DNA of 9,862 nt from M55B120 sp965549355 (GTDB lineage Bacteria; Actinomycetota; Humimicrobiia; Humimicrobiales; Humimicrobiaceae), in NCBI GenBank assembly GCA_965549355.1, contig CBEVGD010000071.1, positions 1 through 9,862 of the forward strand, read 5' to 3'. The position numbers and the translations under genes were made by a program. The notes beneath the pieces were generated by a model. That model worked only from the letters and a program-made list of their open reading frames with translations. It was not told where the DNA came from and searched no databases. Positions 5,520 to 9,862 of the stretch are shown here, piece by piece. Within the stretch, counting starts at the first letter, position 1. Each line of letters begins with the position of its first letter.

Positions 5520-6440
5520 TCAACCAAGTATGCCTTCGATTATTAGGCTGGTTGCTTTATCCTCGCTTAATCCTCTTGACATTAAAGTCTGCAACTGTTT
5601 GGTATCTACGCTGCCGATTGCAGCTTCATGAGTGATATGTGCCTTTGGATCCCGTACTTCAATAATAGGCACTGCACTTGCAACTGCATTATCCTGTATG
5701 ATTTCATTGCAATCTACATGGCCCCTTGCATATGGTGCAGTGGCAGTTAACTTGTTTATGATCTCAGCCGCAGCATCTTGCCTCAGTGCTATTTTTGATA
5801 TCAGAACCCCTCTTGCACTTTCCCCGATAAGATTTCCAACTTCTTTAATTTTTATAATATCATTCCCGGTTCCGCTTATTCTTGTCTTCATCTCCATAAC
5901 ACTATTTTTTTTACAAATAGTCTCATAGTCAATATCCAGGATCCCAACTCTTCCTTTTAAAAGCTCGAACTCTGTTTTAAATCTTGCTCCCTCCTCCAGG
6001 ATTATGCGGGCCCTGGGAGTAACTGTTATACCGCCGTTCTTACTATGGATATGTCTTTCAAAATAAGAATATTTAGAACCTTCTCCAACTTTTATTTTTC
6101 CATCCATCATATGTTTTACATCAGTAGCATTGGGAAATATACAATGCGCAAAAATAGAAATATCAGAGTTTTTTCCAGTGCTTATATTTATTATGATCTT
6201 CTGGGTTGCCTGCCTGTCTGTCACACCAAAACAGAGATGCACAGGATTATCCACAATAGTGTTTTCTTTTAATCTTATATTTATATCTACCCCGTCTTTG
6301 ATCTCTTTAGATTTAATAGTAAGCCCCGGGACAGTATTTGAATCTATGATCTTATTTTTATTGATTGCCAGCCGCGCAGTACCTTTATCGTTTATGACCG
6401 GGTGGATATTAGCAATTCTATATAAATTCTTAACATCCAC
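5520..6440 (-). CDS. Short SufB/SufD-family Fe-S cluster scaffold protein
   Basis: The 306-residue protein carries the SufB/SufD beta-helix core and the typical C-terminal region. HVDCNEIIQDNAV contains C244, which aligns with the cluster-building Cys405 of E. coli SufB. THEAAIGSVDTKQL contains H271 and E272, matching SufB H433/E434, and SRGLSEDKATSLIIEGIL follows. It is much shorter than E. coli SufB (495 residues), lacking most of the N-terminal region, and resembles the short SufB/D proteins paired with SufC in archaea and anaerobes. The start is GTG 6440: GGAG lies seven bases upstream and the sufC stop ends one base away, so coupling is likely. A longer frame from TTG 6500 would overlap sufC by 59 bases without a good ribosome site. 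The SufB-type Cys and Glu favour SufB over SufD function. Confidence 0.9.
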   Translation of the reverse strand: MDVKNLYRIANIHPVINDKGTARLAINKNKIIDSNTVPGLTIKSKEIKDGVDINIRLKENTIVDNPVHLCFGVTDRQATQKIIINISTGKNSDISIFAHCIFPNATDVKHMMDGKIKVGEGSKYSYFERHIHSKNGGITVTPRARIILEEGARFKTEFELLKGRVGILDIDYETICKKNSVMEMKTRISGTGNDIIKIKEVGNLIGESARGVLISKIALRQDAAAEIINKLTATAPYARGHVDCNEIIQDNAVASAVPIIEVRDPKAHITHEAAIGSVDTKQLQTLMSRGLSEDKATSLIIEGILG

Positions 6441-6441
6441 T

Positions 6442-7173
6442 TTAGGGCTCCATTTCTTCAGGTAAATTTTTATGGTCGCAGGGTATGCATTTTCCTTCAA
6501 AATACCCGCTGATCTCCTTGATCGATCCCCTCTGTATTATACTTCCATTGCATAAAAGAAAAGCATACTCTGCCTGTTGCAGGACCGACAGACTGTGTGT
6601 TATTAAAATAATAGTAGCACCACTGGCTTTAAGAAGCCTGATTGAATCAAATATATTTTCCAGTGATGCAATATCAATGCCTGAATCAGGTTCATCTAAA
6701 ACAACTAGCTCCGGTTTCATTACAAGAATAGAAGCAAGTTCAATCTTTTTTCTCTCTCCTCCGCTAAGAGTTTTGTCAACTGCCCTTTCCAGATATTCAA
6801 AAGGACTCATACCGACTTTTTCTAAAGCATCGACAACAGACTTCCGGGTTTTGTCTTTAGCCGAATATTTAATAAATTTTTCAACAGTCAGACCATCAAA
6901 CCTTGCCGGGTCCTGCCATGCGAGCGTTATTCCTTCTCTTGCTCTTTCATACACATTTAAATTTTTAACAGACTTCCCCTTATATAAAATATCCCCTGTA
7001 AAATCCTTATAATCACCGATGCCCATTATCACAAACCCTAAAGTGGTTTTTCCGGCACCATTTGGCCCGACTACTGCATAAATACGATCTTTGCAAAAAT
7101 CAATATTTATATTGTCTAAAATCTTATTTCCATTCCTGGCCAGGCTTAAATTTTCTATTTTCAGTATTCCCAT
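6442..7173 (-). CDS. sufC: SufC, ABC-type ATPase for Fe-S cluster assembly
   Basis: The 243-residue cytoplasmic ATPase has all ABC motifs: Walker A GPNGAGKTT (36-44), Q-loop Q87 in AWQDPARFDGLTV (the SufC-type sequence), signature LSGGERKK (136-143), Walker B LVVLDEPDSGID (156-167) and H-loop H193. SufC binds SufB/SufD and powers conformational change during cluster assembly. The gene stands directly before the SufB/D gene. A short C-terminal tail carries C229 and C232 (CIPCDHKN). ATG 7173 begins a normal family N-terminus (MGILKIENLSLARNG), but no clear Shine-Dalgarno precedes it. It follows feoB by 67 bases, with no obvious promoter seen between them. Confidence 0.95.
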   Translation of the reverse strand: MGILKIENLSLARNGNKILDNINIDFCKDRIYAVVGPNGAGKTTLGFVIMGIGDYKDFTGDILYKGKSVKNLNVYERAREGITLAWQDPARFDGLTVEKFIKYSAKDKTRKSVVDALEKVGMSPFEYLERAVDKTLSGGERKKIELASILVMKPELVVLDEPDSGIDIASLENIFDSIRLLKASGATIILITHSLSVLQQAEYAFLLCNGSIIQRGSIKEISGYFEGKCIPCDHKNLPEEMEP

Positions 7174-7240
7174 TTTATAATTTTAAAAATATAATATTAT
7201 TCTAATAAATCTTAATCACACTCTATTAATATTCAGTAGA

Positions 7241-9124
7241 TCAACAAAAAAATGATACTATCCTACCAATTAATCCGGCTATTAAAATTCCGTAAATATT
7301 CAATACTATTGTCAAAATAAGAGCTTTTTTCCATCCAAATTCCTTGATAAATAACCCTAAAGCCGTTATGCATGGTATGCCTATTACAGCAGCAACACCA
7401 AAGACATATAGTTGAAGAGATGTGAGGACGGTGGATATTTTATTTCCTAAAACAGATATAAGCATTGCCCCGGTTAGATCTTTCTGTAAAAAGCCAAATA
7501 CCAGAGGAATAATAGTCTTGTCTGGCAATTCCAGCCATGTAGTGATTGGTGAGAGTGGTTTTATTATAATATCAGTAACATCCAATACATCTAAGACCCC
7601 GTAGACGATCCCGCCTATTACTAAAAGCGGTATGACTATATACACAAAGCCTTTCATCCTTATCCAGCTCTTAACAAGAACGTTTTTAATCAATGGTTTT
7701 CTGTAAGGAGGTAATTCTAAAAGCAATGGCTCGCTTTTTGCATGAATAACTTTCTTTATTCCTAAGGCCCAGAGCAATCCGGCAACAAATAAAGTAATAA
7801 AAACAGCAAATACCAGTTTTATACCTCCATAAAATCCAACTATTCCCATTATTATTGCAATCCTGCTTGAGCAGGGTACAAACGCAAAAAGCGATGCAGC
7901 ATGAAACTGCTCTTTTTTGGATGATAATACTCTTGTGGCACTCACCGCAGGTGCAGTACAGCCCAGTCCCAACATTAAAGGAATGAAAGATTTACCCGGA
8001 AGACCCAGTTTTCCCAAAAACCTTTCTATATTGACAATAAACCTGGAAAGAAAACCCGCATCTTCTAAAAGGCCCAGAAGCAGATAAAATAAAAGTATAT
8101 AAGGTAAAGCAATAGAAATACCAGCTATAAGGCCTGTTAATCCTTGAATTAATACCATAGAAACAAGAGAATTTCCCGACACACTAAAAGACATAAATCT
8201 ATCTGTTAGATCCATAAGGACTTTTTGCACCAAATTACCAAGGACCAGCAGCACCCCAAAAATTGATAGGAGTATTAAACCGGTAGTAAACGGACCCCAT
8301 ATTTTATGCAAAAGAATATTATCAAGCTTCTTCTGCAGCCTTCTTTCTCTTTTTAGAGAAATTATTCTGGTAACCTTTTCAGCTATAAATACTGCTGTTC
8401 CATATCTTGTTATTGATATATCCTCTGCAATCTTTGGATGCTGGGTCAAACCATCCTTAACTTTTTTTATTACTTCTATATTTTTTAAATATTTATAGAA
8501 ATCTTCATCTTCCTCTAAAACCCTTATAGCAATAAATCTTTCTGGCAATTTTCCATCAATATCAATAGAAATTTTATCTATTGCTTCTTCTATATGATCA
8601 TCATATTCAATTTTAAAACTTCGTTTTTCTGTCTTTTCAATTTCCAGCACTATATTTAGAAGTTCTTTTATTCCTCTCTTAGTTAAAGGATTGATAGCAA
8701 TAACCGGAATATTTAAGATTTCTCTCAGCTTGCTGCAATCAATTTCTATTCCTTTCTTTTCAGCATCCTCTATGAAATTTAAAGCTAAAACTACAGGTAT
8801 ATTAGCTTCTAATACCTGCAGCACTATATAGACACTTCTTTCAAGAGAAGTTGCATCAGCAATTATTATTACTCCATCTACATGTTCTTCAAATAAAGCC
8901 TTCTCAGTGACTTTTTCTTCTTCACTTCTATCGGAAATAGAATAAATGCCGGGAGTATCTATGAAATTTACTTTTGTACCATTAAAAACTTTTTCTGCTT
9001 TAGCTATTTCGACTGATGTTCCCGGATAATTAGATACAACAACCGTCGGACCGACTATTGCATTAAACAATGAGGATTTTCCAACATTCGGCTGTCCGAT
9101 TAAAAGTATTTTTAGATTTTTCAT
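7241..9124 (-). CDS. feoB: Ferrous iron transporter FeoB (second, divergent copy)
   Basis: The 627-residue protein is a shorter FeoB with no N-terminal extension. G1 is GQPNVGKS (10-17), switch I SNYPGTS (31-37) and G3 DTPG (56-59). G4 is NFIE (116-119) in place of NxxD, and the G5 region reads AINPLTKRG (143-151) without the usual SA/AS core. A charged helical segment spans about 160-270. The membrane domain begins near 277, with DAGFLSRF (355-362), GLGCTAPA (386-393), PCSSR (417-421), LELPPYRKP and a late GIPCITALG segment. The sequence differs greatly from the first FeoB and resembles shorter archaeal/anaerobe types. It starts at ATG 9124, 30 bases after the fused regulator, with only a weak ribosome site. 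The unit with SufC and SufB/D suggests iron import feeding cluster assembly; another divalent metal is possible. Confidence 0.92.
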   Translation of the reverse strand: MKNLKILLIGQPNVGKSSLFNAIVGPTVVVSNYPGTSVEIAKAEKVFNGTKVNFIDTPGIYSISDRSEEEKVTEKALFEEHVDGVIIIADATSLERSVYIVLQVLEANIPVVLALNFIEDAEKKGIEIDCSKLREILNIPVIAINPLTKRGIKELLNIVLEIEKTEKRSFKIEYDDHIEEAIDKISIDIDGKLPERFIAIRVLEEDEDFYKYLKNIEVIKKVKDGLTQHPKIAEDISITRYGTAVFIAEKVTRIISLKRERRLQKKLDNILLHKIWGPFTTGLILLSIFGVLLVLGNLVQKVLMDLTDRFMSFSVSGNSLVSMVLIQGLTGLIAGISIALPYILLFYLLLGLLEDAGFLSRFIVNIERFLGKLGLPGKSFIPLMLGLGCTAPAVSATRVLSSKKEQFHAASLFAFVPCSSRIAIIMGIVGFYGGIKLVFAVFITLFVAGLLWALGIKKVIHAKSEPLLLELPPYRKPLIKNVLVKSWIRMKGFVYIVIPLLVIGGIVYGVLDVLDVTDIIIKPLSPITTWLELPDKTIIPLVFGFLQKDLTGAMLISVLGNKISTVLTSLQLYVFGVAAVIGIPCITALGLFIKEFGWKKALILTIVLNIYGILIAGLIGRIVSFFC

Positions 9125-9154
9125 CTATTAAACACCATCTTAATTACCACAATA

Positions 9155-9751
9155 TTAATATTGTTCTAAAACTTTAATTTCTTTCGCTATATCCTTACCA
9201 ATAGCAAGCTTTTTATGACCTGCTCTGACAATAACACTGCCTGGTATTTTATTTGTCAGCAATATCTTCTCTCCGGGAAATACTCCCATGCTAATTATTC
9301 TTTCAAATAATTCATTGTCAGGGATAGTAATATCAACAACCATGACTTCTTTACGTAATTTACATTCCGTTAAGGGAACTCCACTCTCTTTAAGTGTAGA
9401 TAATTTTTTTATATTCTTTATAACTTCCCCAAAAATGTAGTGCTCGAGAATATGAGCTATCTTATGGGCCTCTTCCTTATTTTTAATTTTTTTAAAATAA
9501 TTTTCAAGAACAAGATGTTTCTCAACTACATCTTTTGCCCTGTCCTGTCCATTATCTGTCAATTTGATAAAATCCCCCTCAGCACATATAAGATCTTCTT
9601 CTTCGAGAGCATTGATTGCATCAGATATGTAAGAGTGAGAAACTCTAATTTCTTCTTTTATGGATTCCATTGATACCTTATTTTCTTCTTCACCCAATAT
9701 CCTCAATATATCTTCTTTTACTATTCTTAAAATATTATTTTCTTCAACCAT
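9155..9751 (-). CDS. DtxR-type regulator fused to a FeoA/SH3-like domain
   Basis: The 198-residue protein has an N-terminal winged helix (about 1-75, with VSMESIKEEIRVSHSYISDAINALEEEDLI as recognition unit). A dimerisation and metal-binding part (76-115) follows, with H79 and E83 in KHLVLENYF and H100, E103 and H104 in AHILEH. A linker leads to a FeoA/SH3-like domain (about 135-195) with ISMGVFPGEKILL and VIVRAGHKKLAIGKDIAKEIKV. DtxR and IdeR also carry a C-terminal SH3 domain; here it closely resembles stand-alone FeoA. I infer metal-dependent control of the feoB-suf unit; the domain might also contact FeoB. ATG 9751 is chosen because AAGGA lies eight bases upstream; the frame extends to TTG 9793 without support. 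It heads the unit, 30 bases before feoB. Confidence 0.9.
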   Translation of the reverse strand: MVEENNILRIVKEDILRILGEEENKVSMESIKEEIRVSHSYISDAINALEEEDLICAEGDFIKLTDNGQDRAKDVVEKHLVLENYFKKIKNKEEAHKIAHILEHYIFGEVIKNIKKLSTLKESGVPLTECKLRKEVMVVDITIPDNELFERIISMGVFPGEKILLTNKIPGSVIVRAGHKKLAIGKDIAKEIKVLEQY

Positions 9752-9782
9752 TGCCACTTTCCTTTTCAGAAATATTACTAGA

Positions 9783-9810
9783 ATTATATACAAACTATTT
9801 TCAATATCAA
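9783..9810 (-). promoter_or_regulatory. Probable promoter of the regulator-feoB-sufC-sufB/D unit
   Basis: In transcript sense TTGATA (9810-9805), a 16-base spacer and a consensus TATAAT (9788-9783) stand upstream of the fused regulator. The start would be near 9776, about 25 bases before ATG 9751. The GTTAG-N6-CTAWY dyad of the other three promoters is absent, so this unit may be controlled differently. Confidence 0.6.
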
Positions 9811-9862
9811 ATTTAAAATATCCTTTCTTATTGTTTTCTTTATTTTACTGCCAACCTGTAAT

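Noticed and set aside
6441..6500. Longer SufB/D start at TTG 6500
   Set aside because: It would overlap sufC by 59 bases with no good ribosome site, whereas GTG 6440 has GGAG at seven bases and directly follows the sufC stop.
5632..7012. Plus-strand open frames opposite SufB/D and SufC
   Set aside because: They lie antisense to well-supported genes, and their translations show no family features.
3615..9124. Genome-wide recoding of UGA (for example to glycine, as in some candidate-phylum bacteria)
   Set aside because: Both FeoB proteins, SufC, SufB/D and the methyltransferase have many glycines and tryptophans but no internal UGA, and four genes end normally at TGA (feoA, repressor, SufB/D, second feoB). 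A second stop soon follows each of these, but the same is seen after several TAA stops, as expected in AT-rich DNA.
9752..9793. Longer start of the fused regulator at TTG 9793
   Set aside because: The predicted -10 lies at 9783-9788, so the TTG would precede the transcript start; ATG 9751 has a proper Shine-Dalgarno.
1..9862. tRNA, rRNA, CRISPR array, insertion sequence, attachment site
   Set aside because: I saw no cloverleaf, regularly spaced repeats, transposase-like frame or terminal repeats anywhere in the window.

Overview
This AT-rich window carries an iron-acquisition and Fe-S cluster island in which every supported gene lies on the minus strand, so it reads from high to low coordinates. 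Near-consensus sigma-70 promoters (TTGACA, 17 bp, TATAGT), strong Shine-Dalgarno sequences and TTG/GTG starts point to a bacterium. The set of genes (two Feo systems, a short SufC-SufB/D pair, an archaeal/clostridial-like methyltransferase) suggests an anaerobe, but I cannot name a phylum from this window.

Unit A (9810 to 5520) starts at a TTGATA-N16-TATAAT promoter. It encodes a DtxR-type regulator fused to a FeoA-like domain (9751-9155), a second and divergent FeoB (9124-7241), the Fe-S ATPase SufC (7173-6442) and a short SufB/SufD scaffold protein that starts one base after sufC ends (6440-5520). Unit B is a lone FeoA (5309-5097) with its own promoter. An in-frame UGA stops it exactly where the family has a conserved glycine, and recognisable FeoA sequence continues beyond. 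Unit C is a stand-alone DtxR/MntR-family repressor (4667-4200) with its own promoter. Unit D is feoA-feoB-feoC (3872-1226), with a TTGA start/stop overlap between feoA and feoB, followed by a SAM-dependent methyltransferase (1136-279). At the left edge are a fragment resembling the end of another methyltransferase and the start of a small membrane protein.

Units B, C and D share one promoter design: TTGACA, exactly 17 bp, a -10 running into GTTAG, then six bases and CTAWY. The dyad overlaps the -10 at the same place each time and resembles DtxR-family operators. The simplest reading is that the stand-alone repressor senses Fe(II) or Mn(II), represses itself and shuts down both FeoA units. The fused regulator heads a separate FeoB/Suf unit, coupling ferrous iron import to Fe-S cluster assembly.

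The points most worth checking are the UGA in the lone feoA, the three-promoter regulon, the altered G4/G5 guanine-binding motifs in the second FeoB, and the unexplained reading frames flanking the methyltransferase and downstream of the repressor. I saw no tRNA, rRNA, CRISPR array or insertion sequence.
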